From assembly GCA_965153455.1 (NCBI GenBank), contig OZ234504.1:9610001-9674000 (forward strand): a stretch of 64,000 nt of DNA. The letters run 5' to 3'. Origin of the DNA: Sphagnum compactum (lineage: Eukaryota > Bryophyta > Sphagnopsida > Sphagnales). Below are positions 36,101 to 48,713 of this stretch, in pieces (within the stretch, counting starts at the first letter, position 1; every line of letters starts with the position of its first letter). The notes beneath the pieces are model-generated. The model was not told the DNA's origin. It saw only the letters and a program-made list of their open reading frames with translations, and made no database searches. A program made the translations under genes and the position numbers.

Positions 36101-39100
36101 TGTGTATGTGTTTTTTTTTTTTTCTGACATTATTTATGTGATGTAAACTTCAAAGCAACAATTGTTGTCTGTAACTATTGTTTGGATGGAACAAGACTTT
36201 GTGTTATTGTGGAATAAAAAAAATCTAGAAAAATGTCTTAAATCCAGTACTCTAAAAAGTATTTCAATAACACATTTGAATATAGGTATCAAGTTTGTCA
36301 ATCTTGTTTATGTATTATTGGGTAAGTTTTATATATAACTTGGGTTTATCAATACATAGGATTGTAATTCTAAAGAATCTACACAAGTTTTGAAGAAATG
36401 CACTTGATGTCTGCATGCAGACAAATAATGACTCAAAGGGGCCTTTTCATGAGCATCATGAACGAAATTTTGACCAAAAGGTGGAGGTAGAAATGCATCA
36501 ACAAATAGAAGGACATGGGCTTGGGAGACATCCTCAAGAACCCATAGTTCACAAGGTGCCTTTAGGGAAATGTTTTACAAAAATTGCTCGTCATTGAAGT
36601 GAGGGGGTTGATATTGGAGGTCCCATAGGAATAGCATAGTTTGAGCCTCTACTTTTGCACGGGCTAGTAGATCATGAAGATTTCAGTTTTGATTCAGATT
36701 GGAATCAAGGGAGGGGTTCTAATTGTAACAAAAACTAATCACTAGCAAACCTTTTTAATGGTGGAAGAATGACACCTAGAGGGGGTGGGTATGGAGGGGA
36801 GGGTTTACATGGGAACATCTTTCGAAGGATGAAAGTTCAACACAAGGTGCATCCAATAACAAGTCTCAAGTAAGTGAAGGGATTGGAAAACACAAGGCTC
36901 AGTTGATAATTTTGAAGACAAATTTTCAATTTTTTTTCCTTTGGGAATTGTTAAGCCACCCTTGATTCCAAATCAAAATTTGCACAATTTTTGAAATTTT
37001 CATTTCATATCTACATGTAGAAAAAAAAAATGATGATGAAAAAGGACATTTTCATGGGCATCATGAGCAACAAAATGGGTTCAAAGAAATTTGTTTTGTA
37101 TGGACACATGTTTTGTCACAAAAAACTTTGTAAGTTAGTTTTAAATAATGTCCTTTATATATTTAGATTTGAATCATCTTCATGCAATTTTATTTTTTAG
37201 TGTTATGATTAATATGTAACTATGTGTTTGTAGGTTGGTTTTGATGCAAACCCAAAACAAAGAGGATTAAATGTCTATTTGAAAAACTTTTAATGGGAGT
37301 TGAGACCACTCCTAATATAGTTTTCTAGGTAATTTTGCTATAATTTGTTATTTCTTAAGGTTAGTCTAGAGTCCACTCTTTCAAAAGTGTAAGGTTTTGT
37401 TGAAAATTATCAAATTCTCTAACCAAAAAGGAGCTTAATTTTTTGGCATTCAAAGCACTGTGTCTACCCATTTTGAAATCAATAGCAATTTTAACTAGCA
37501 ACTTTCAAGTGCACATTTTAGCCTTGTTCTAGCTTTAGTACATATAGATGCATATAACAATGTTGTATTGTGTTTTGTCTATGGGGGGCATGGAACATTA
37601 CTTATTTCACAGTTCTATAAGGTGTTTTTGTAAGACTACTTTGAAGTGGTTTTGTTTTTCATTTTGGTCCCTTGTTTCTATGGAATGTGAATCAAGGATA
37701 TGTAATTGAGGTTTAGTTTTTTGACATGATCTTATCAGTTATCTACACATTGTTCCTTCACAATGTAGATGAAGGTAGGGTCACTTTGTTGCCATTTATG
37801 CAAAGGAGGTGTATAACATGCAAAGGAAATGAAAGTAGCTATTAGATTTCCAAAATTGTAAACCTATTGTGGTGATGAACCTCTAGATTACTAGTTATGA
37901 AAAATATCTATTAGTCCTGGCTGAAGTAGACCACAATTTCAAACTGGGAATCAGTTCTATGTAGGAGTAATATATGTAGGAGCTTGATTTAGGAATTTCG
38001 ATCAAAGATGTCTATCAACTTACAAGAAGACTTACCATGTGTATGAATTCTTATGTGAAAATTTAAAAAAATTCCCACTTATTGCGTGGGAATGTATGGT
38101 TAATTTTTACAACATTTGGCCAACCTTATAAACAGTAAGGTCATTATCTTTTTGTGTTGCAAGTTAAGTAAGTTAAGTTTTGCATATGTTCCAATTAGAT
38201 CTTAACATGAAGCAAAATGGGTATTTGGAGGGAACCAATTTTTTTTATTGATATTTTTTAATACAATGAACTTGAATGCTAGAACTAGTACTTAACATTC
38301 TTCATTCATAATTTCAAAAAAGTTTGACACATATTGTTTTAGGCAATAACCACATTCAAACATCTAGGTCACTAGTTCAAGTTGCATCATATATTATATA
38401 TGTAAGAATTCTAAGATGCAATAGATGGTGCGAATGAAAAGTTTTACCTTTCATTCAATTGAAATTTGGAGAATTGGACTTCATAACCATTGATGGTGGC
38501 TAACTATAGGGACCACTAACCACACTAATACAATAGTTTTGTCACCTTCATAGATGTTTTCATATAAAACATTGGGTTCACATGCTCAACTTCTAACATT
38601 GGCACAAATGAACACACATTAAACCCTAATTTGTGGTGCTATGGTCTAATGATGCACTCAAATTATAACTGAAGGTACACCTTTTTCTATTGAGTTCTCT
38701 TTCACGTTCGATCAATTGTGTCAAATTCAAGTCCAAAGGCAATTCAAGACTTTTTTGATTCAATGGTGTGATTGAGGTTTGTGCACTCTTGAATTACTTG
38801 TCATGTTACCAATTAGCAATCAATGTCTCTTTGGAACAATGCCACTTTAAATACATTCGTGATTAAAGTTAAGAAGTATGATTCAATGGTTGACAATGGT
38901 GAGTAAATGGAATGCCCTAATTTTAATGGAATTGATAAAATCCTAGATTTGATAATGGATTAAAATGGAAGTGGAATCTTGTGATAAAAAACCTATTTCC
39001 TAACTTTACTATGTACTGCACAAGCAAACAAAACATTGCAATTAATGATGTAAATATGTACTAAAAAAGCAAATAGTACACCTTAGGTAAAAGAATGTTC

Positions 39101-39720
39101 AATAAATGCCCGAATTGATATAGTGTGAAAAAAACAAAGAAAATCATTATCTCTTACTTGGGTAAACTATCTTAAAAAATAATTACTTTGGATAAATTAA
39201 ACTAAAAAAATGTTAGATGATCAAACACAATCTTGACAAGAAAATTATATACTGAAACTTGAAATGAATCTTCAAAAAGCAACTGAAAAGAAATAAATAG
39301 TGGTAACACTAAGATGAATAGCACAATATTGATGTTTATTTTTGGTAAGTGATTTTGTAAAAATCTCAATAATATTCTCATTGGTGCTACAATATTATAA
39401 CATCACCATTCTTCTTGTTATTATTTCAATGTGTAAATGACATTGTATTTCAATATGCTTCGTGTGAACATGAAATTTGTGATCGTGAGAAAGAACTATA
39501 TAATTTCGATTATCACAATTAACTATTGCAATATTGTGCAAAAGTTATATAATTTATATTGCATATTTTATAATTCCTAAAATGTTAAACATGTTTATAT
39601 ATGATATATAATACAGAAATGACAAAAAATAAAAATAAGAATTTAAACCAATATAACCGACAAGAGAATCACCAATTGTCAATTGATATACCCGCCCAAG
39701 TCTGGTCATTTCAGGCTCGG
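33140..39720. other. long AT-rich spacer, no gene recognised
   Basis: About 6.6 kb of AT-rich DNA with only short scattered frames. A T-run lies at 36112-36123. Some stretches (for example 34.36-34.65 and 36.4-36.6 kb) may be old transposon relics, but no domain could be named. Confidence 0.45.
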
Positions 39721-39998
39721 TTTTTAGGTTTGGTGTTAGGCTCGACGGAAAACGAGAAGCTGTGAGGGCGCAAAGACTTGTTCGCTCGCTACGAGGGTTT
39801 TGTTTTGTTCACGTTGTGTGCTTCCGCGTGGTTGTGTGTGTGGGTATTCTCGCGTCTGTTGAATTCGACAGCATACCTTGCATTTGCCCGGTATGTTTGT
39901 TTGTTACTGACAGGACCCACAACTCTATTTTGTTTTATGTTGAAGAGGACCGTTTTGGGGGAAGGAAGCTGGAGTTTTAGGGGGTTTTAGAGCTCGCT

Positions 39999-41947
39999 AT
40001 GGCATACTTTGGGAAACTGGGAGCTTTGTCACGTCAGATGGTGGCGACGTCCATGTTACAGAAGAGTGGTGCGGCGGCTGTTGCTGCTCTTCCCGCTGTA
40101 TATATGTTGCAGCGGGGAATGGCTTCCTCAAAACTCTTCATAGGCGGTTTGTGTCGTTCTCCTTTGTTTGACCCCCTACTTTCAGTGTTTTCAGCGGGGT
40201 GTATCTCTCGCAACTCTCTGCAAAATTGGTTGTTGAAATTCTCCAAATGAGGAGGATTGTGCTAGAGATGGTGTTCGTAGTGTACCCCATCTTCCCCTTC
40301 TTTTGCTTGTTATCTCCTTGCTCATGGGTTTCTTGGTTTCCCCTTCGTGCATAGAGATTAGGGTTTAAGAGCACAGAAAGGCTTGATGTACTTGGAAGGC
40401 TCAGACAGGTTTGGGTCATTAGATTGGATCCGTTTGTCAGCTCCACGACCTTTTGTTTGTGTACACGGCGTATTAACGGAGTTTTATGTTTGCTCTGAGA
40501 AAAAAAAACAGGTCTTGCTTGGGCAACAGATGAGCAAACTCTCAAAGAAGCTTTCTCTTCTTTTGGGGAGGTCATAGAGGGTACTGAGGCTTCCTTTCCT
40601 CAAACCCACATTCTCCTTTTGTCTTAAATTGAAGAGTCAGAGCAGGATGTTTTGATTGTGCCTTTTCTTCTTCTTCTTGTAACTGGGCTGATGAAGAGAT
40701 TTTCCTTTCCATGCAGCCAAGATCATCTGTGACAGAGATACAGGTAGATCCAGGGGTTTTGGATTTGTGAGTTTCAAATCTGAGCAAGAGGCTGAAGTTG
40801 CTCTCCAAGAGATGGATGGCCGGGTAAGGCGCACCTCAATAAGTCTACCTCCTTTGCTCCTCCTAGATGCAAGTATCACCTTCTACTTTTGCTGGTTTTG
40901 GTGTAGATATTCAATTTGCCTTGTAGCGAAGTGTCTTGAATAGCTCTGCCACAACAGGCTGCTTGTTGCTAGGTCTTTGTGAATATCTTGTGTGCAAATT
41001 TTTCGTTTTCCATCACTGAGATCTGTAGTATTGTTTTCTTTTCACCTGAACCTCTTTCTTCCCAACTTCAAAAGATCGTGTGCTTTATAAGTTCTCCATC
41101 TTGTCTCTTTTCTCTTATGTTTCTATTTTCTCTCTCCTTTCTCCCTTTTTTGTGTTCTTTTGGCCTCTATTAGGTTTTGTTGACCTAGTGAGCATCATTG
41201 TTGAGTTTTCACATCACAGCTGATCTTGTGACAGGAATGCAGAATTGCCTGGAGTTTGTAGTTTAATGTATAATGTTTGACTTCCACTCCATTGCTGTAT
41301 CTGATGAAATCAGTTTGGATGTTGTGGTAGCCAGTCAATACCAAGCATGTTGCTGTTCTCTGAATATGTGTGTAACTATTGTTGTTTGTTCAAACCACTT
41401 CTCAGCTTTCGTTCGGGTTTCTCTGTTCTTTATGGTTTGTTTTCCTTCTTTGCCTGTTTGCTGATGTGGGTCATTGCTCAACTCTATTCAGTTTAACTGA
41501 AATTTTAGAATGGAGCAGTTCTCCAGTACTTGGGAAGAAACATTGTTCTTCCTGACCCAATTGCTGCCATCAAGTCTATGAAAGGTCCTCCCATAATTGT
41601 TTTTGTAGGTTATGTGCTGAGATATGCTCTTCATCTTTTCATTATCCCTAGTTGGTGAATCCATGGTGCCAAAGGACTAATGCAGAACAAGCTTTTACAT
41701 GGGTTTTCACCATCTTTGATCTTTGATAAATTGTTCGTTTGGTGCACAGGATTTGGCAGGACGGACAATCCGAGTGGATTATGCCACGCAGAGGGCACCA
41801 GGAGAGAGACCTGGGGGGAGTTTGCCACGTGGTGGTGGTGGATACAGCCCAACAGGTGTCCACCGTGAGAACAGTACCTTTGGTGGAAGCAATGACTTTG
41901 GTGGGGGTGGTAGCTTTGGTGGAAACAGTGACTGGAGAGGAATGTGA
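39999..41947 (+). CDS. glycine-rich RNA-binding protein, likely mitochondrial, 4 exons
   Basis: Single RRM protein that binds RNA. Close plant relatives act in mitochondrial RNA editing or splicing and in cold or stress responses. Exons 39999-40146, 40512-40580, 40717-40823 and 41750-41947 join in phases 1, 1, 0 to 173 residues. The N-terminus ([13 protein letters not shown], Arg/Ser/Ala-rich to about residue 44) looks like a mitochondrial presequence and resembles the leader of Arabidopsis GR-RBP2-type proteins. RNP2 is KLFIGGL, split by intron 1; RNP1 is RGFGFVSF; the RRM ends in [10 protein letters not shown]. The C-terminal 50 residues are Gly-rich ([21 protein letters not shown]). The 5' UTR probably lies in 39.74-40.0 kb. 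Confidence 0.93.
41527..41584 (+). other. possible cassette exon inside GRP intron 3
   Basis: A 58-nt stretch preceded by CTCCAG and followed by GTCCTC has usable splice borders. If included it would add about 19 codons ([11 protein letters not shown]...), shift the frame, and end the protein at a stop near 41866-41868 without the normal Gly-rich tail. Inclusion is inference from sequence only. Confidence 0.3.
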
Positions 41948-43833
41948 AGACATCATTTGTAGAAGGATTTGTGTGATCGCATATTTGAGTGACATTTCTC
42001 TCACAGAAATCTTGTCGGGATTGCAGTTTTAAAATTGGGCCTGTACCCCACAAGGTCTGATTGTAAACAAGTAGTCACAATAGGTTAGAGCTCTTGCAGT
42101 CACCCCAAGTTGTGATAGTACACCCTGTACCACGGTAACACATGCTGCAATGTCTGGGGCTTTTGCTGGGGTAAAGTGTGGGGCTATCTCATTTTTTATT
42201 TTGTCATTTAGAAAGTCCTGGAGGTGAAGGACATACACTACACAGAGGCCTGGTATGGTTGTACTGGAGTTTATTTGCTCTACAGGGGTGAGCCTACATT
42301 TAAATCTGTAATGGTAGATGAATAAATCTTGCTGGACTTATTGTCTTTTAATTTCTGACTGAGAGATGGGTCATTGAATCTCTTCAAGTTTTGTCTCATC
42401 AATACAGTGGAACAACTGTAAGGATAGGTCAGACATTAGAGTGCCAGTTTTGGATGGATTTTTTTGATCATGTGAAAATATGGCACTGAATAGATTCAAT
42501 GTGTGCGCAGTAGGATTATATAGTGTCAGCTCTACACCCAGGTGAGTCCAAAGATTGAACTTTGTGTGTCAAAGTTCTCTTTCTTGTTTGGTTCTTTTTT
42601 GGGTTTCCCTTGTTTCCATCACAACTTGGTTTCTTTGACAATATCCACCATGGCCAAGTCTTCTTATTACTGCTGCTGGTTTCATGACAGAAGTTTGGTA
42701 TCGTAGGTAATGCTGGATATTGAGCATCACTAGCTGCTAACAGCAATGCCAATGAAAGTCCAAAGGGAATGTATCATATATGTTGCTGTTGAAGGCCACT
42801 GGACATGCACGTGATAGTCCCTTATTTTCTGACCATGACTCCATACATGGAACTCTCAATGTTGTTGACACCATGCAGTTTTTTCTGTATGTTTTTAGTG
42901 TTTGAGTACTGCTACTTGTTCTTCCTGTTTGCCCATGCAGTGTTGGATCTTAAGTCTCTGCATCACAGTACATCCTCAGATGTTTTCACATTCCCTGATA
43001 TTCCAATATCTCCACAATGTTGGTTCAGGAAAATTCCATTCAGATTGACTTGAGTTCAGAAGATAGTGTTTGTGAATGTTAAATTTCATACACTGAAGCT
43101 CTCCTCAAGTAAAATTTGCAGAGATTTGAGTCCATGTTTTGCTGAACATGGTTTGAAGTCTATGTTGAAACTTCTGGTTATGACTTAAGGTCTTCTTGAT
43201 TATTATCTTTCTCCTGCCTCCTCTTTACTATTGTTAGCACACAACAGGTTCCTTCCAAGGCTTCCCACAATTTGCAATTTGGATTATTTGTCAGAGCCTA
43301 TTTGGTATGGATGCTTCCTTGGCCGAAATCCTGCAACAAGTTGCAAGCCTGGGGTCCATCTGACAAGCAATTCTAACCATTGTTGATTCCAGCTTGTTCT
43401 TCTTCTATCATTACCTGAGCTCCTTAACATGGCAGTCTGCAGTAAACCTCTTTGTAAAGTGGCCTGCTTCTGCAGTCTCACATATGAAGCCGAACCAACA
43501 TTCTAGTACTTCTTGTCTATCCATTTCTATGTGCTGATTTGGTTTTAGCTCAGATGTTTGTGCAATCCCTTTGGAGTATTGATGTACTAGCTGGGTGGGA
43601 GCTGCCCTTTTCTCTGACATCAACACTGGGGCCCTACCAAGTTCATGATCAATAGAGGAAGCAGCTGAACATTCTGCATGAACTTGACCTTAAACCTCTA
43701 GTCAGCAGACTTGGTGCAGTGACAAGATGGACATGGTAAAAGGCAGGGAGTGAAAGCATGAAATAACTTGCACACTTCTTTTGATATGGTAAGCATTAGT
43801 AGAGGCTCATATACTGGGTGTGGTGGAACTTAC
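41948..43833. other. GRP 3' UTR and spacer
   Basis: AATAAA at 42321-42326 may be the GRP polyadenylation signal. On the minus strand an open stretch at about 43411-43680 (contains LMSEKRAAPTQLVHQYSKG and ends at a possible donor AG|GTAATG) has gene-like composition but no family I recognise. Confidence 0.4.
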
Positions 43834-43978
43834 TCCATGGGATTTTATTCAACAAATTGTACACAAGTGCTGCATCCTCTGATTCAACAATGCCCTCGCT
43901 GATTGAATTTGCACAAAAATTTCTGGGTCTACCAGAGCAGAAGTGTGGAGCCATGACATCAGGTGACAAATTCTGAAC
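43834..43978 (-). other. candidate coding exon of an unidentified minus-strand gene
   Basis: The frame reads SPDVMAPHFCSGRP, then ISEGIVESEDAALVYNLLN and KIPW, ending at a strong donor (CCATGGA|GTAAGT) and preceded by a possible acceptor (GTGGAG|GTT). The phrase before IPW loosely recalls the lead-in of AlkB-type dioxygenases, but no catalytic HxD or RxxxxxR segment was found nearby. It may be a gene relic. Confidence 0.35.
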
Positions 43979-44040
43979 CTCCACAAAGATATTGACCAAA
44001 TGAAATGATACATTATGCAAGTCAGAAGAAAACATGTCAA

Positions 44041-46009
44041 ATCAAATGTAATGGATACTAGTTAACATTCACCAATTGAATACACTATATGAATGTTAAA
44101 TTTATGTGGTGTTTATGATTGGAGGCCCAAATCCCACATATACTGAACCAAGAAATGCTAGCGTTATTTGTGAATACAACATTGAAGGGTTGTTATACAT
44201 CACTCATTTCATTTCAATTGATGGGTGAAATGATCATCATGCAACATGATGAATGTTAATTAATTAGTGTGCTATTACTAGTATTCATTTTACTATGAAA
44301 CTTTGTGCTTATCACTCCCCCCCCCAAATTGGATGATTAACATCCAATGGCTTTGGATGTATTCAAGCCTAATTGTGTGTGAAGGTAGAAAATGAGCCTT
44401 CAAATTTGGAAATAAACTTTGAAACATTTAGTTCTAATCTTTTGAGAAAGATAAATGTTAATGGGTATGTGCTCTAATTTACCTAGTCTAGTGGGCTTCC
44501 TAATAATTTATTTAGTTACATTTCTCATCTCCTTATTACTAGGGAATCAAGTTATTAGATTAGTTAGGCTTTGCAAATATGATGGTTAGTTGGTCATTTT
44601 CTAAAAGCTTGTGAAAAACATTTGAATGAGCTTTCTTTTTTGTAAGAAAAGATGAGATGCTTTTTCTGGCTTATGGGTGACGAGGAACTTTGTCAATTCC
44701 TCATTCTTTCTTATGGACTTCTTGGAATCATAAAGCGCCTGCGAAGAAAGACACTGAACTTGGGTGTGTGAGAATGCTAGAAAGGGATATTTCAAAGACC
44801 ATTATTGCATTGCATTTAAAAAATTTATTTGCCTTTCTTTTTTTTACTTGCAAATAAACGTAGTTAATTCTTCTTATTTGATGTAATTCTCAGGTTTTTT
44901 TTTTTTTTTTTTTGTCCTTGATAAATAGTCATTGAAAAATAGTTGTAACAATATGAAACATAGCTATAGTGAAAGGTTGTAGCTCCAAATGATGAAGGTA
45001 ACCAGTCCTCCCTAACATAGCTTGCAACACAACTGAAGATTGGGCAAAAAGGTAGCTACCTTCTTGTCACAACACTAACCTTCAAGATTTAGTTTGTTTT
45101 TAAGCTTTTCTCTTTGTTTTCTTTGGAAGGCAAGGTTGCCTAGTGAAAGGTAACCCCAAGGTAATCATTTTCCAATAGTTTTAAGTGGTTTTGTTACTCA
45201 ACATCCCTCACCTATGGTGAATTTGGGATTAATGAATCTACAAACATAAAATAAAATTTATATCTTACCTATTGTTGAAATTTCACAATAATTTTTTGGT
45301 ATGCAACCATGTGTACTCTAGATTTATCTAGAGTCTATGGTTTCAACTTTCAAGCAATTCATAACGTCGTCATTATATATGTATGTAATTCAAATTAATA
45401 TTAGTTTCAATAATTCAGTGGATATTTTTGAACCTTATATATGTAATTATATATTTCCACATAGTTTATGTTTATTTCTCATAATTTGAACTTAAAATTA
45501 TGCTTTCAACATCAAAAGTAGTTGGTCTATGCTAGGAATGGGTTCGTGATTTTCTTTGGACCTAATTCTAAAGAAAATGTGATAAAATAAGAGGGCCTTA
45601 GCATGTCAATAAACAAAGCATGCACTATTCATGTGTGAATTTGAAAGAATTATACTAGAACCGAAACCAAAGGGTTTAGAAATTGAAAGCATCAAGGGGG
45701 TTTGAGTAAACCCTCACCCCAAGAAATTATAATGTCAAAATCAGGATTGGCGGTTCTCTTCAAAAGAAAAAACTGCCCAACACTGTTATATACCTTGTGT
45801 CCAGAATTGTACACACATTGTACATTGTGCACATGTGTACATACATTGCGCATATGTATACACATGTATGCATGGAATGGAATGGAAAAATGGGAGCATG
45901 AAAGGTATGGATTGTCAAGACAAGGGGCAACCAGGTGAAGAAGGCATTCGGGGAAAGTGGCCAGTAGACTAGTAACTTATTAGTCTCATTGAAGTTATCC
46001 GATAAGTCA
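44041..46009. other. AT-rich spacer
   Basis: Low-complexity AT-rich DNA with a T-run near 44895-44914. No gene was recognised. Confidence 0.45.
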
Positions 46010-46235
46010 CCCTCCCTTTCACCCCCTATCCCCTCTTTGAGTGGTATCTGCAAAGTAATGAAATTTTATTAAATCTCAGTATGAAATGTTGAAACTTAGC
46101 ATTTAATGCACAAGGTTCAAGAGTAATTATAGTAGTTGCACATGTAGAAGCAGTGAAAATATATGTAGCAGCAGTGAAGGCGCTCAGGGAAAAGGAAAGA
46201 GGGGATGAAACTCAGTTCACCACCAAAATTGGTGG
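46010..46235 (-). repeat. dispersed repeat, copy 2 (inverted partner of 4.49-4.71 kb)
   Basis: Reverse complement of the copy near 4.5 kb over its full length, including the AATAAAATTTCATTA and TGTGCATTAAATGCT segments. Confidence 0.75.
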
Positions 46236-48005
46236 AAAAAACTAGTTTTGGGTCCCAGTTATTTCGTTTTGTAAAATTTCATTCCCAGTTAAGCATTTGA
46301 TGATAGACTTAAAATTAAGTCTTGGGGAGGGGGGAATTCGGAAGGCCTCTTCCTAAGTCTGGCTGCAGTGAACCATCATCCACCAGTTGCACCAATCTGG
46401 ATGGATGGTGACTGGATGCCCACGCTTTTTTCATTGGTTGTTGCTAACCACCATGGTAACCACAGTTAGATTTTCTCAGCCCTTCACTTCACTTGTGACT
46501 GTTTGTTTTGGCTTCTTTCCCTTGAACTCTGACCACACTGACCAACCTACATCCATCTTGCCCCTACCTATCAACTAACAACCCCATCATCACCTTGTAG
46601 GACATGTTGATGGTCACCTACCTACACACTATCATACATGTTACCTTTCACTTCCCTAACTACATAAGGATTTCTACTATGTCCATTACTTGTCTACTTA
46701 CCTACCTACCTAAAAGACCTAATTTTTTTCTCCTCTCTTATTATTTTTAATTATCACCCTGCCCTCGCCCCCCAATGCCTACCCAAAACAACTTACTTGC
46801 ATATACTTACCTACCCACCAACTACATGATGTCAATGTTGACCAATGAAATTATTTTTTTACAAAGATGAAGTGAATTTTTTTTGATCCATTAAAGATGG
46901 TAACGTGTTGTTAAACAAGGTGTTTTAAATAAATTTTATCAAATTATTGATGTACAATTACGTAAAAATAAAAGTATGAATCAATTGCATATTCATGATT
47001 TATACAACTTGTTTTGTTTTAAAGATCCAAATCGATTATATGTGATTTTAAAAAGAATTCAAAGTGAGTGAATTTTTACATGTTGTGATTGTTGATATTC
47101 TATGTACTTCCAGTTTCGACACAAAGTGTGTACACTGTATTGTGAAAACACCTGAAAGAAGTACCAAAATGACATGATTGGTCAACTTAGCATCATGCTT
47201 TGTTTGGTGGGGAATGAAGAGGACATCATAGGATTTCTTATGGATTGGGTGAAGGCATATAATATTTGTTTTGCAACATCTTTGATTTTGGATGCACTAG
47301 CCAAGCATCAATCCCAATAAACTAGTGGATGTAGATGCATGGGTGAAGACAAACTATTCCCATCATCTAGATGGATTCAAAACTAACAAAATCATGTTGA
47401 TGGAGAAACATGTTGGAGAGTTGATTTTTCGGGAACCATCAACATTACATGACAATCCCATGATAGTATGTAGGTGACAAAGTGCACATTCCATTAATGT
47501 GGGTTCCTGTAGTACGAAACCTTAAACCTTGTGTGGAGTTCAACTTAGACATTTTGCAGATGGAGTCTTTGAAGGTTGTGGTGCAAGCCAATCAACTTTC
47601 AAAAGTTGTCATGCAAAATGCCCCAAGACTACTAAATGAATGTGGTCAAAGTCCTGATCCTTGCGGCAAACAATGTCCTTTCACAATTGTAGATATGACT
47701 TAATCTTCCACTTAGATTGTAAATCATTGATTTTCAATATGCACTCAAACAATTGATAGGACCGTTCAATATGCAAGTGGTGTGCTTGAGAAGAACTTAT
47801 TGCCTCACATTGGTTTTTCACCCTCTTGTATATCTGGTGAAATGGAATCCAATACATGTTTTTAGGTTGCATTCAATCATGCATATTGAGAAATTCTTGG
47901 TACTTATGGAGATATGTTCATGTTGTGGGTGCGAGGAAAGATATACTAGTGTGTCTTCAGGATTTGATCATGAGCAGGGATATAATACCTTGATCATCTT
48001 TGCAG
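46236..48005. other. spacer
   Basis: CTACCTAC-rich patches lie at 46.6-46.8 kb, similar to those at 22.0-22.3 kb. No gene was recognised. Sequence just before 48006 resembles intron with a CAG acceptor. Confidence 0.45.
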
Positions 48006-48713
48006 GGATGTAAAACCTGACAACTTGCTGCTGCATAAAGATGTGCACAGTCTTCAATTGGACCCAAGCTTCTACCAAAGAGACTAAGGGATAGCCGCTG
48101 CATGTGGTCACTGGGAGCAATTATGTATGAGATGTTGGTTGGTTACGCACCTTTCTTCTCAGATGAGCCAATGTCAATGTGCCGAAAGGTGAGCAGCTGA
48201 CTATTTAGGAGCCTCTACATTTGTGGTGCTATGGTCATATTCTCTCAGACAGTTACGAGGTTGTAACTATTCTTTATTTCCTGTAGTCTTTGCTTCTCTT
48301 TGCAATTGACAGGCACATATGCTTGGTTTGTAGGTTGTCAACTGGAGGACGCATCTGAAATTCCCAGAGGAAGCAAAGTTGACAGAAGAGGCCAAAGGAA
48401 TTATCAGTGGATTACTGTGTGATGTTGAGCACCACCCTGGCACTAGAGGTGTTGCTGAGATGAAGGTATTGTTGCCTTTGCCCCACTCACCCAATTTTTT
48501 GTCAGAATTTGTCTTGCCTGATGGTTCTACTGCAACTCATGTCTGAAGTTCATGAGATCACCTGACATTTGCTTCATGTGTTCAAATGGAACTCAGGTTC
48601 ATACATGGTTCAAAGGCATGCAATGTGAATAGTTGTATCAAATGAAGGCTGCATTCAAGCCTGAGGTAACATGTGAGCTGGATACCCAGAACTTTGAAAT
48701 TTTTCAAGAAGTT
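48006..48713 (+). pseudogene. NDR/LATS-type AGC protein kinase, internal fragment with introns
   Basis: Three exon remnants with intact splice borders: 48006-48188 (DVKPDNLLL catalytic loop, then [20 protein letters not shown]), 48334-48465 (VVNWRTHLKFPEEAKLTEEA...LLCDVEH) and 48597-about 48713 (WFKG..., LYQMKAAFKPEV, LDTQNFE). This order matches plant NDR kinases. The segment carrying DFG, the activation loop and the APE motif is missing between HKDVHSLQL and WSLG. A TAA follows the catalytic loop near 48.09 kb, and a TAG interrupts exon 3 before LYQMK. No N-lobe or hydrophobic-motif exons are adjacent. Retained introns mean it arose from a genomic duplication, not a processed transcript. 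Confidence 0.87.

Noticed and set aside
36415-36597. 60-residue His-rich plus-strand protein
   Set aside because: Isolated, short, no motif and inside an AT-rich spacer with no gene context.
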